Below are positions 9,729 to 19,651 of a DNA stretch of 64,000 nt, piece by piece (the first letter of the stretch is position 1; the number at the start of each line of letters is the position of its first letter). The position numbers and the translations under genes are program-made. Origin of the DNA: a candidate division SR1 bacterium. Lineage in GTDB: Bacteria > Patescibacteriota > Gracilibacteria > Absconditabacterales > Absconditicoccaceae. The stretch is from assembly GCA_026397475.1 (NCBI GenBank), contig JAPLUT010000002.1, positions 1 to 64,000 on the forward strand. Reading direction: 5' to 3'. The notes below the pieces were generated by a model. The model saw nothing but the letters and a program-made list of their open reading frames with translations. It was not told the DNA's origin and did no database searches.

Positions 9729-12287
9729 TTATTCCATTTCTACAGAAGCTTCTTTCTCATTTTCTTCTACAGGTTCAGTATCTTCATCACTAATACCTCA
9801 TTTTTCCATCTTCTCAGCTTCTTTTTCAGCCCTTTTTCTTTCTTCTTTGTATCTTAGATTCTCATCTTTTTCTTCTCGTGGTCTATAAATTACTTCTATG
9901 TCTTTATCAACCATTTTTGCTAATGGAGTATCTGTCTCATCGAGATGTATATCATTCGAATGAAGAGTTTTGATATTACCATCTTTGAACCTGATTCTTA
10001 TCGCTCCTTCTATAATACTTATTCATCATTCGAGGATCTCTTTTCCAGTCATAACTACCTGTCCCTTTCTTGCTCTTTTTCGTATTTTAAGATCATCAAG
10101 ATTAAGAAGTTTTCCGTTTTTGTTAGCATGAATAAGGATAAATGGTTCTCATTTATGAAGGAACATATTCGCTACTTCATCACCCTCTTGAAGTTCAATA
10201 GATTTTACTCCTCCAGCCGTTTTCCCCATAGGCCTAAGATCGCTGCTCTTATAGAGTAACATCCATCCATGTTTAGTAAGGATTCCAATGTTGTCAGAGT
10301 CATTTACCGCTTCCACACTCAAGATTTTTTCTTTATCTGCAAGCTTCATAATTACTGTTGGAAATTTTTTGAACGACAATACAAGCTCTTTTTTTATTTT
10401 TTTTGTGCTATTTTGATTGGTAAGGAACACAAGATGTTGGTAGTCAAAATGTAAGGTCTTGGCAAATACAATCTTTCATTTAAGTCAGAAATGTTCATTA
10501 AGATTTATTGCATTTTGTTTCATTAATATACTTCATAAATCTTTTAATCTTTGAACCACCAATTCACCAATATCCGTAATTACAATAAGTTTATCTTGGT
10601 TGTGAGTATAAATAAGATCCATAGTTTCATCAGGGATAGCCTGTATTCTAGACTGATAAAGAATCCTTATACTATAGTCATTTCCAATCCATACGATAAC
10701 ATCTTCTTTTACCTTATCGGCAGCATCCATAAACGCTTTTAGGCTACCAGAGACATTATATACACTAAGATCCTCAGAAAGTTCTGTCTTCCTGTCATCT
10801 CAATATTGTTTTTTCATATATTTAATTTCGTCTTTTATCACAGCATCAAGTTTTTCTGGATTATCGATGATAGACTGAAGCTCTTCAATTGTCTTTTTCT
10901 TTTCTTCGATTTCATCGATAACCTTTTTGATTTCTAGTCCTACCAAAGATTGCAATCTCATCATTAAAATATACTCTGCTTGCATTTCAGAGAAATCAAA
11001 TTTACCAATCAAATTATCTTTAGCATCTTGTTTGGTTTCAGATTTTTTTATGGTTTCAATAACGGCATCAATAACATCAACTGCCTTTTTTAATCATTCA
11101 AGAATATGTAATCTGTCTTTTGCTTTATTGAGTTGGAATACTGATCTACGATAAACCACTGATCTTCTAAACAAAACAAACTCCATCAAAAGATCTTTGA
11201 TGTTCAGAAGTCTAGGTTGTTTCCCTGATTCTACAAGAGACACATTGTTTAGATTAAATGCACTTTGTAGTTCTGTATACTTATAAAGTTCTACCAAAAT
11301 TTTATTAGCATCAACTCCTGGTTTGAGATACATGGCGATTCTAATGTTATTTTTACTTGATTCATCTCTCATATCTGAGATACCTTCCAACTTTTTATCT
11401 ATAACTAATTCACTGATTTTAGAGACAAGAAGGGATTTATTTACTAGGTAGGGGATTTCATCAATGACGACGATATTCCCATGTTTATCTTCTTCTACAT
11501 GAGCTTTTCCTCTCATAATAATACCTCATTTCCCTTTTTTGTATACTTCTTTTATATTATTACTGTCATAAATAACTCATCAGGTAGGAAAATCAGGTCA
11601 TTTAATGATTTCCATAATGGCATCGATAGAAACCACAATAGGCTCTCATTTTTTATCCTTTTTGCCTTCTTTTTCTAAAAGAAGTAATGATGCGTCAAGA
11701 ACCTCATTTAAATTGTGTGGGGCCATATTCGTAGCCATACCAACAGCTATACCCATTGTACCATTACAAAGATGGTTAGGGAATTTTGTAGGAAGCATAA
11801 TAGGCTCTTGTAAGCTTCAGTCAAAGTTATCTCTTCGATCAATAGTATCTTGTTCAAGATCAGTAAGCATTTCTTCAGCAATCTTTGTTAATCTCGCTTC
11901 TGTATATCTCATCGCAGCAGGTCCATCACCATCAATAGATCAAAAGTTTCCTTGTCCATCTACCAATGGATATCTAAACGCCCAAGGTTGAGCCATACGT
12001 ACCATTGCTCAGTAGATACTGCTATCTCCATGAGGATGGTATTTTCCCATTACTTCTCAAACAATTCTTGCCGATTTTTTATGTTTTTGATTGAAAAAAT
12101 TATTCATTTGATACATGGCAAATAATATCCTTCTTAATACGGGTTTAAATCCATCTCTGGTATCAGGCAAAGCACGTGATACAATCACAGACATTGCATA
12201 TTCAATATACGATTTAGAGATTTCAGTCTCAACAGAGTGGGGGATAACGGTTCATGTAGCAATAATTTTCTTATCATCTTCTCTCAT
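9729..12287 (-). CDS. gyrA: DNA gyrase subunit A
   Basis: An 852-aa type IIA topoisomerase A subunit. The N-terminal breakage-reunion domain has [33 protein letters not shown] and the catalytic Tyr128 ([10 protein letters not shown]). A coiled-coil follows (about 420-490), then a C-terminal beta-pinwheel (about 500-800) and an acidic tail rich in Glu. The GyrA box (QRRGGKG) is not clear, so topoisomerase IV A (ParC) is an alternative. Length and a full pinwheel favour GyrA. A CGA codon at 11837-11835 falls in TID-x-RDNFDG where relatives have Trp or Phe. Confidence 0.93.
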
Positions 12288-12659
12288 GATTTATAATAAC
12301 AATATAAAGTTTTCTCTGACAAAAAAACTTTAAGGCAATAGCCTCAAAATTTTGAGTATGTTTATAACAAAAAAAATATAGTGGAAAAGAACAAAAATTC
12401 AACGCTTTCCCGCAATAAATAGTTGACAAAAGCACAAAAATAGATTTTCCAAAAAAAGCAAAATATCGTTATTTATTCATAATATATATGAAATATAGGA
12501 CATTTATAATCATTAAATTCATAATTAATTTTAAAATAGAGAATTTTTAAACAAATCACATATAAAGAAGTAGGATAATTGTAAAAAAGTCAAATATGTG
12601 ATTTATGGCGAATATTTGACAAATATAAAAATTGGGCTATAATAGTTATGTTTATCTCT
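12288..12659. other. Divergent intergenic region between gyrA and the antiporter gene
   Basis: A 372-base AT-rich gap without a credible gene. It holds a possible gyrA promoter on the minus strand (TTGTCA at 12322-12317, spacer 18, TATTAT, ending about 5 bases before the ATG, so gyrA mRNA could be leaderless), a perfect palindrome CTCAAAATTTTGAG at 12343-12356, a small AGGC-AATA-GCCT hairpin at 12333-12344, and the antiporter promoter at 12616-12643. Confidence 0.6.
12616..12643 (+). promoter_or_regulatory. Sigma-70-type promoter of the antiporter-Nudix-kinase operon
   Basis: Consensus TTGACA (12616-12621), a 16-base spacer and consensus TATAAT (12638-12643). It places the transcript start near 12650 and therefore favours the ATG at 12660 over the one at 12648. 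Confidence 0.85.
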
Positions 12660-14390
12660 ATGATAGAAAATATGGGAGAAGAAGTATTTATTACACTCAG
12701 TGTTATTATTTGAATCGTGCTCTTAAGTATGGGGCTGATGAAAGTACTTAAACAGCCTATGATTATATGATATATTATCGCAGGGACTGCCATCAGTTTT
12801 TTTATTCCATCATTACTTCAAGCCAATACGGCCTTTCAATCATTTGGGAATTTAGGTATTGCTTTGTTGCTGTTTATGGTAGGAATGGAGCTTAACCCCA
12901 CAATTATCAAAGATCTATGAAAAACGTCAGTGATTGCATGATTATTTCAGGTAATCGTTACAGGAGGATTGGGATATTTTATTGCTACAATGTTAGGCTT
13001 CCCTTCGACAACATCAGTATTTTTAGCCATAGGGTTCGCTTTTAGTAGTACAATCGTAGTCTTAAAGCTTTTGGGCGATAAAGAAGACATGGAATCTACA
13101 TCAGGAAGGTTAAGTATAGGGATATTGATCGTTCAAGATCTAATCGCTATGCTTTTGATATTTGGTATGGCGACATTTAAAAGTATAGAACATACCCCAT
13201 CAGCCATTATTGTATTCGTTTTAATTGCAAAAATCATAGGGCTTGCGATAGGTATGTACGTATTAAGCAAATATTTTATTCCTATAGTAACAAAAAAAAT
13301 AGCTGAATCTCAAGAATATTTATTTTTATTTTCAATAGGTCGATGTTTCATACTTGGAGCATTGTTTTACAAACTAGGCTTCGGTATAGAGATAGGGACA
13401 CTAATTGCATGAATAACCTTAGCTAGCTCATCCTATAGATTTGAAATAACAAGCAGAATAAAACCATTGAGAGATTTTTTCATTGTTATATTCTTTGTGA
13501 TGCTTGGTTCACATGTAAATTTTGGAACCATAACTATGGGGATGCTCTTGCCTGTAATTATATTTATAGGTTTTGTCCTCATTATAAAACCAATAATAAC
13601 GATGATAATTCTAGGATTTCTTGGCCATACCAGAAAAAACAATTTTCTTACCTGAATATCATTAGGACAGATTAGTGAATTCTCTTTTTTAGTCATCACA
13701 ATGGGAATCACATCATGATATATTCAGAACCCTGCAATACTTTCTATAATTACTTTAGTCGGATTGATTACAATTGCAGGATCAAGTTATTCTGTAATTT
13801 ATGGGAAAAAATTCTATCATTTTATTAAGCCTATACTAAGTTTTCTGCCTTGAGTTCGAAACAAAGAATATAAGATAATCAACAAAAAAGATTATGAAAT
13901 AGTGATTTTTTGATATGGAAGATTTGGGAGTAATATATATACGACACTCCATAAAACATACAAAAAAATTCTTGTAATTGATGAAAATCCAGGCATTATT
14001 GAACATTTACAAAAGAAAAAAATACCATGTATATATGGGGATATCAGTGACATAGACTTTATTCAGGAGTTGAATATTAAAAATAGTAAAATGATTATTA
14101 GCACGATAAAAACATTTGAAGAGAATCTGATCTTACTTAAGACGACAAAAATACGTAATCCCAACATAATCATTGTTCTCGTTTCTAATCAAATTCACGA
14201 AGCAATCAAATTGTATGAACAAGGGGCAGACTATGTTATTCTTCCTCATTATATTTGAGTAGATCATACTTCTTTGATGTTAGAAGAATATGGATTTGAT
14301 ATTCAAAGATTTATGGAAAACAAAAAAACATTAGTTCATGAACTAAAAAATAGGCATCAAGATTTAATGATAGAAATGTTGCAAAAGTAA
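12660..14390 (+). CDS. Kef/CPA2-family monovalent cation:proton antiporter with TrkA-N domain
   Basis: A 576-aa membrane protein. About 12 transmembrane segments (residues 5-395) include GNLGIALLLFMVGMELNP, GFAFSSTIVVLKLL and LTGISLGQISEFSFLV, all typical of the CPA2 exchanger core. A C-terminal Rossmann TrkA-N domain (about 410-530) begins YEIVIFGYGRFGSNI and should sense NAD(H) or another nucleotide. A CGA codon at 13341-13343 (SIG-x-CFILGALF) lies where relatives have Trp. Likely role: K+ or Na+/H+ exchange for pH or osmotic control. The start was chosen from the promoter position. Confidence 0.93.
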
Positions 14391-14493
14391 CATCCTAATA
14401 AAAAATAACATTGAAAATCCAGATAATATAATTATATGTTACGTATATATAAAGAAATATGTAAATATATAATTTATTTAAAATAAGTAAAAA

Positions 14494-15078
14494 ATGACAG
14501 AAATAGTTCCTATCTGAGAAAAGAAAATAATAACCTGAGCAGCAGGAATATTTTTTAATACCAAATGAGAAATATTGTCTGTCTTAGAAAGAGAGGGAGA
14601 AAAACAACAAAAAAGCCGAAAAAGAGCAGGACAGCTATTCGTTCCCGCATGAAAGAAAAGGTCACATGAAACAATGAAAGAAGCAATGAGGAGAGAGGCA
14701 TGAGAAGAGGGCGGACTTAAGGAAGAATTTAATATTTTCGGCGAGAATGATCTTCACCAGAAGTGAGAGCTAAAATTGGAGACCCACGATGCGATTCTAT
14801 CTGTTGAAGTTTTTTGATGCAAAAAAGAATTAGCTCCAGACGTCTTAGAAACATATCATAATTTTTATACTCACGAAATCATTCAAAGAGCATTTTTTGA
14901 TATTAGAGAGCTTTTGGAATTTGATCTCGACAAAATTAGACCTTGATTATATGAAATAATTTATTTATTCTATTGAGGAAAGGTAGAAGAGACAATATAT
15001 ATAGAAAACGGGAAATATAGAGCGGAAGATGGGAAAAGAATAGAAGATATAAAACAGAAAATACGAGATTTATTATAA
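14494..15078 (+). CDS. Nudix hydrolase
   Basis: A 194-aa protein with a complete Nudix box, GKKRSHETMKEAMRREAGEE followed by GGL, matching GX5EX7REUXEEXGU. Two of its glycines are encoded by TGA. Residues before it (GIFFNTKGEILSVLERE) form the usual first strands. Nudix enzymes cleave nucleoside diphosphate-linked substrates; the substrate cannot be told here. The next gene encodes an isopentenyl-phosphate-kinase-like protein 9 bases downstream, so the two may act in one pathway. This could include isoprenoid diphosphates, but that is inference. Confidence 0.9.
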
Positions 15079-15087
15079 AAAAATATC

Positions 15088-15753
15088 ATGATAGTATTAA
15101 AAATATGAGGATCCTTAATTGCCACAAAGAATACCCAAGAAGATATAAATAGAGAATATCTTAAAAAAATTTACATTCTATTGAGCGCATATAAGGATAT
15201 ATTATTGATACATGGAGCATGAAATGTGGGACATTGATTTATAAATGCTTTTTGATTATCACAAGAAAACAAACATCAACTTAGAAAAAATTTGGATGAG
15301 TATTTTCAAAAAATAGATACGATATTTTCTGATTTCCAGAGAGTAAGATTAGAAGATGTACTGAATTCTGAATCCAATTTCTCACTATACCCAAAAGTAA
15401 TTTGTTGATGAGATATTACGGACGATGCAAAACTAATTTCTTCCGATGAGTGATTCGCATATTTTCTCCACCATTCAAATGTTCAAGAATCTTATATACT
15501 AACTGATGTAGACTGAGTTTTTGATGAAAACAAAAAAATAATAGAAACGATAGATAAAAATAGTTGTAAGAACATTCAGTTTCGGAAAAAAGAATGAGAC
15601 GTAACTTGATCTATGGAACAAAAAATAAAAAAGTTATTTAAGGAAAGATCTGATTGAAAAAAAATTGTTTGGATTATTAATGGTAATAACTTAGATAATT
15701 TTAAAAATATTGTTACAAAAAAAGTATGAATAGGCACTAAAGTATATGTATAA
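15088..15753 (+). CDS. Amino-acid-kinase-family protein resembling isopentenyl phosphate kinase
   Basis: A 221-aa protein with MIVLKIGGSLIATKN at the N-terminus (Lys-Gly-Gly-Ser phosphate-binding motif), then LLIHGAGNVGHGFINAFGL, which resembles the HGGGSFGHP active-site segment of isopentenyl phosphate kinases, then YILTDVDGVFDEN and GDVTGSMEQKIKKL, matching DVTGGM. Such kinases phosphorylate isopentenyl phosphate to IPP. UMP kinase or another member of the superfamily remains possible. The first GG of IGGS includes a TGA codon. It is the last gene of an operon behind the Nudix hydrolase and is followed by a terminator. Confidence 0.8.
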
Positions 15754-15780
15754 TTGTAGGTCCTACATATTTTGCAATTA

Positions 15781-15831
15781 CAAAAAAAATGATGGAATCT
15801 GTTGCAGAGATAATAATGCCATCATTTTTTT
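15781..15831. terminator. Bidirectional terminator between convergent genes
   Basis: Stem AAATGATGG (15787-15795) / CCATCATTT (15819-15827) with A-run and T-run flanks. It can serve both the kinase operon and ybaB on the minus strand. Confidence 0.8.
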
Positions 15832-15837
15832 GTAGAA

Positions 15838-16203
15838 TTAACTCATTCCAGGAAGGCCGCCTCATCAAAGCATACCAGCCATATCAGAAGGATCTACTCA
15901 GAGGATTTCTTTTGTTTTTTCTCCGACTATTTCTTGTGCTTTAGTTTGTGCTTTTTGAAAACAAGCAGTAATTAGATTCTCAAGTTGCGACTTTTTTGAA
16001 GGATCCAACAATCAATCATCATTTATATGCAATTCTCTTAATTTCATTTCTCAGCTAATATCTACAACAATAGCATCTTGTTCTGTTCCATCTGATCATA
16101 TAAATTTTCCTTCTTTTCATCTAATAACAAGGTTTTTAAGAGCCTTTTGTAGGGTTTTGTATTTATCATACATTTTTTTCATTTCTCATAATTTTCAAAA
16201 CAT
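15838..16203 (-). CDS. YbaB/EbfC-family nucleoid-associated protein
   Basis: A 121-aa protein of normal YbaB length. An N-terminal helix (MFGKLGEMKKMYDKYKTLQK), a central beta region with the family theme of a charged strand (DAIVVDISGEMKLRELHI), then a helix rich in Lys/Gln and a Gly/Met/Pro-rich tail ending MAGMLGGGLPGMS. YbaB proteins bind DNA as dimers and are often beside dnaX/recR, which are not seen here. At least seven glycines, including those in the tail, are TGA. Confidence 0.85.
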
Positions 16204-16300
16204 ACGGGACTATAACAAAGTAAAATGTTGCAATGAATGTAAACAAACCATTCACGTTTTCAACTAAATATTCTGAGGGGATAAACATTGCTGGTTGAAA

Positions 16301-16339
16301 GGAGCAAGTTACAGGTTACAAATTGTAACAACCTGCTCC
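16301..16339. repeat. Imperfect hairpin upstream of ybaB
   Basis: GGAGCA (16301-16306) pairs with TGCTCC (16334-16339), with further pairing between GGTTAC and GTAAC inside. It lies between the ends of ybaB (5' side) and the PBP gene (3' side), so it may act as the PBP terminator on the minus strand, though no long U-run follows. Confidence 0.5.
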
Positions 16340-16361
16340 CTTCTTCCTGTACCCTGGTTTA

Positions 16362-18782
16362 TTATTTTTCTATCAACGCATAATTGATAATAAATTTTGC
16401 TAAGTCTCAAAATATTTTTCCTGCAGTTGCTCATCACCGAATATTTTGTCTTGGTCTACGTACTTGGATAACAACAACATATTTTGGATCATTTTTGGTT
16501 ATTATGCCCACGAATGATCCGTTTGTCCATCATACACCATTCATATATTTCCCTTTGTACGAAATCTGAGATGTTCAACTTTTTCATCCAAGCTGATATC
16601 ATTCTACTTTAGCATATTTTAGTTCTGAATTTTGATCTATGACACTAAATAATCATACTTTAAGGGCTTCTGCCGTCTCTGGTCTAAAAATTTGTTTAGT
16701 AATTTTAGTTGTTGTAGGATAATAGGTATTGGTTTTTCTATCAAATATTCATTTAATGATAGTAGGTTTGACATAATATCATCAGTTTACAATAGCCCCA
16801 TATCAAGCAGCTAGCTGAATAGGAGTAACAAGCAGTCACTGTCCAAAAGTATTATTGTAGAATCTAGCATCAGAGACAGATGTTACTCATTCTACGAATC
16901 AAGGATCTTCATTAGCGACCTCTATTCAAGTAATTTTACCAAACGCAAGTTTGTCGACATAGTTATAGAAGATTTCTTTTCCTAGTTTTTGAGCTATTCT
17001 GACCATTCATATATTACATGACCACACAAATGCATGTAAAAAATTCCAATCTCACATACACACTTTATCTGCATTGCTAATAGTGAATTGTCCCACTTTT
17101 ACTTTTCATGGATCATTGTAGGGATCGTAGAATCTAATCTCATCGGTATCTAGTCATATGGCAACAGTAAATGCTTTGAACACGCTTCATGGTTCATAGG
17201 CCATAGCAGTATTTTTATCTACTAATACTTGTGGCCCATAGCCATTTTTTGCTATATATTTTGGTATGGTTACATCAATTCTTTCATATGTAGTAGCAAG
17301 CTTATATTCTCATCCCGTTAAAATGTATACAGGATTCTCTATATAACTTAAATCATCAACCATATATCAATATTCTGGTCCAAGAGGTTGCAAGGTAAAT
17401 GCGTCATTATAATTGTTTGGATTATAAGAAGGATAACTCGCCGACGCCTTGATTTGTCAGTTAAAGGGGTCATAAACTAAAACACTAATTGAGTCATCTT
17501 TTAATATGTCATGATAAGCCTTTATTATACTTTCAGCCTCTTTTTGAATCCCAATATCTATAGTAAGGTAGATGTCGTTTCCATCTTGTGCTTCCTGTAG
17601 CTGGAATTCATTGGCTCATACCGGTCAAATCCATGCAGAAGCGCGTCAAACTATTTTTCAATCTTTTCCACGAAGAATATCATCAAAATATTGTTCTACT
17701 CAATAGTATGCATTATTGCTTTTATCTACGAATCACATAACATTAGAAAGAAAAGATCCATATTGATAGTATCTCTTGATGTAGGACTCCATGCCTAGGC
17801 CATGAAGAAGGGGAATTCTATCTTTGGAACGCGTTTGATAATATTTTAGCTTGAGATCTTTTATCTGTTGTGCAATCAATGGATTAGCATTAGAAATAAT
17901 TTTTACATATCTGTTTTCCTGCTTATAAAATGATTTTTCTAAACTAGGAAAATTGTTTAAGTATCAATATTTATCAAGTATCTTTTTTAATGGAACAATG
18001 TCCTTGTTTATAGTCCCAACTCTATCTGGCACTATATATACATAATTTATGCCTTGAACATCGATATAATTGAGATTTACCTTTTTGAGCTCTGTAAGAA
18101 AATTAGTATTGGCAAAAAAACCAAGATAGTTTTTTGGCTTGACGCCTATATAGATCATCTGATTAAGCCTTGTTTTAATTACACTAGCCGCGATATTAGC
18201 GGTGAATCAACTTAATATTTGCTGGAGTTGTAGGGTATATCATGTTTCGTCATAATAGTAATATCATGAAGAAATAATTCCACTACCATAATAAAAAAAT
18301 TGTGGTTTTGGGGGAATTATTTGTGTCTGCGTAAATTGCTCTATATTATGAACGCACTCAATTTTAGTGACGTCTTTCATGCCATAAAGCTCACAAAAGT
18401 GGTTATATACGACAGGAGCAATAATATCAATAAATTTTTCTTTATCCCAGATGAACTTTGGATCTACAAAGATATTATACATAGCAATGTTGTCGGTAAG
18501 TTGAATGTGTTTTTCTGCTTTATCATCTGCGAAAACATTTCATCTTTTTGCTTGAAGAGAGGTCTCACTTACATGCTGTTTATTTAGAAGCGTATCATAA
18601 AAATTATGTTGTATTATTTGAAGATAGAATAATCTAAGTATTAATATCAAAAATAAAAATCAGAAAAAAGAGAGTAAATAAAAATCCTTAGTTACTTTTA
18701 TATATTTTAAAAAAGTTTTGGTCTGTAGCCAATGTTCTAACTCCTGATCGAAAGTTTTATTATGTGATTGCGATCTTAGCAT
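16362..18782 (-). CDS. Penicillin-binding protein, class B transpeptidase
   Basis: An 806-aa protein with a cytoplasmic N-terminus, one membrane anchor (about 38-58), a long extracytoplasmic PBP-dimer region and a transpeptidase domain with SxxK at Ser533-Lys536 (EPGSVFKAF), SxN at Ser588 (WSCNIG) and KSG at Lys734 (GGKSGTS). It cross-links peptidoglycan, either as division FtsI or elongation PBP2. The region before the catalytic serine is about 200 residues longer than usual, and no PASTA domain is present. The glycine in KSG and in PGS is TGA. Start ATG at 18782. Confidence 0.93.
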
Positions 18783-18982
18783 TAAACATATAATAGTAAA
18801 GGGATAATATGCAGTCTATTTATTCTGCGTTTTTTTTCAACCCTAGTATTTTAACTATTACATATTAGCAATGAATACATTACCAAGCCAAAAAAATGAA
18901 AAGATTATCTGAATAAAAAATATAGTTGCAAAAGGGATAAAAATTTATATTCTTCATAAAGAATATGGTTTATAGAAACATC

Positions 18983-19012
18983 TTGATTTTAGATTCTATA
19001 AATCTATATAAG
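18983..19012 (+). promoter_or_regulatory. Candidate promoter of the VirB2-like pilin gene
   Basis: TTGATT (18983-18988), 18-base spacer, TATAAG (19007-19012). Transcription would start near 19019, leaving a leader with a purine-rich aaagaaagaaa just before the ATG. Confidence 0.45.
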
Positions 19013-19054
19013 ACATGAGTTATTCTTTTTAACTTTTTTAAAGAAAGAAAAAAA

Positions 19055-19453
19055 ATGAAAAAATTATCGTTAAAAGTATTGTCAGTATTTGCTTTTTGAA
19101 TAATTGCTTTAGGTGGATTGTTTGCTACACATGCACAAACTGTTACGACACAATTTGGTGACCCTACATCTACTAGTAGTGTAGGAGTATCAGGAACAGG
19201 GACACTTCAAGGAGGAAAATTAGTAGATGTTATAAAAAGTTTCATCAACTGGATGTTGGGAATATTGGCATTAATCGCTTTGGTTATCTTATTGTTTGGA
19301 GGTTTCTCAATGGTTACTGCAGCTGGAGACGATGCTAAATATAAAAAATGATTCAAAATCTTACAACAAGCAGCTGTATGATTGGTATTTATTGGAGTAT
19401 CTTGGCTCATGGTAAGTGTGATCTTCTGGTTGTTATGAGTAGTAGGAGTATAA
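19055..19453 (+). CDS. Small VirB2/TrbC-like pilin or membrane protein
   Basis: A 132-aa protein with an N-terminal signal sequence (MKKLSLKVLSVFAFGIIAL...THAQT, cleavage near residue 28), a short polar region, and two hydrophobic segments (about 62-88 and 106-130) separated by a charged loop GDDAKYKKGFK. Short, signal-bearing, two-span proteins of this kind are typical of VirB2-like pilins and are common in Candidate Phyla genomes. The family is inferred from this layout, not from conserved motifs. It is a single-gene unit with its own promoter and terminator, compatible with high expression. Confidence 0.75.
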
Positions 19454-19477
19454 TACAATTAAATGTATAATATATAT

Positions 19478-19505
19478 AAAACCCTGCAGTGATGTAGGGT
19501 TTTCC
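19478..19505 (+). terminator. Terminator after the VirB2-like gene
   Basis: AAAACCCT (19478-19485) pairs with AGGGTTTT (19496-19503) around a short loop with additional TGCA/TGTA pairing. Confidence 0.75.
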
Positions 19506-19610
19506 TATAATAAAGAAAATATTTAATGCTGCATTTGTGTTTGAAAATTCTCACTAAATAACTATAAAAAAACTGTAGATGTGTTTTTTTGTATTCTTAA
19601 TACTATCTTC

Positions 19611-19645
19611 TAAATTCTGAATTCTAAATTCTTAATTCTGAATTA
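19611..19645. repeat. Dispersed intergenic repeat, family A
   Basis: Consecutive words of the type TTCTAAATTCTGAATTC directly in front of dnaE. Related copies occur near 4690, 28005, 39580, 46828, 46900, 48775, 48995, 54680 and 54995. Confidence 0.6.
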
Positions 19646-19651
19646 ATAAAC

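Noticed and set aside
18871-18975. 34-codon ORF starting MNTLPSQKNEKII between the PBP and pilin genes
   Set aside because: It is short, its codons are low-complexity, it lies upstream of the promoter for the pilin and resembles no known protein.
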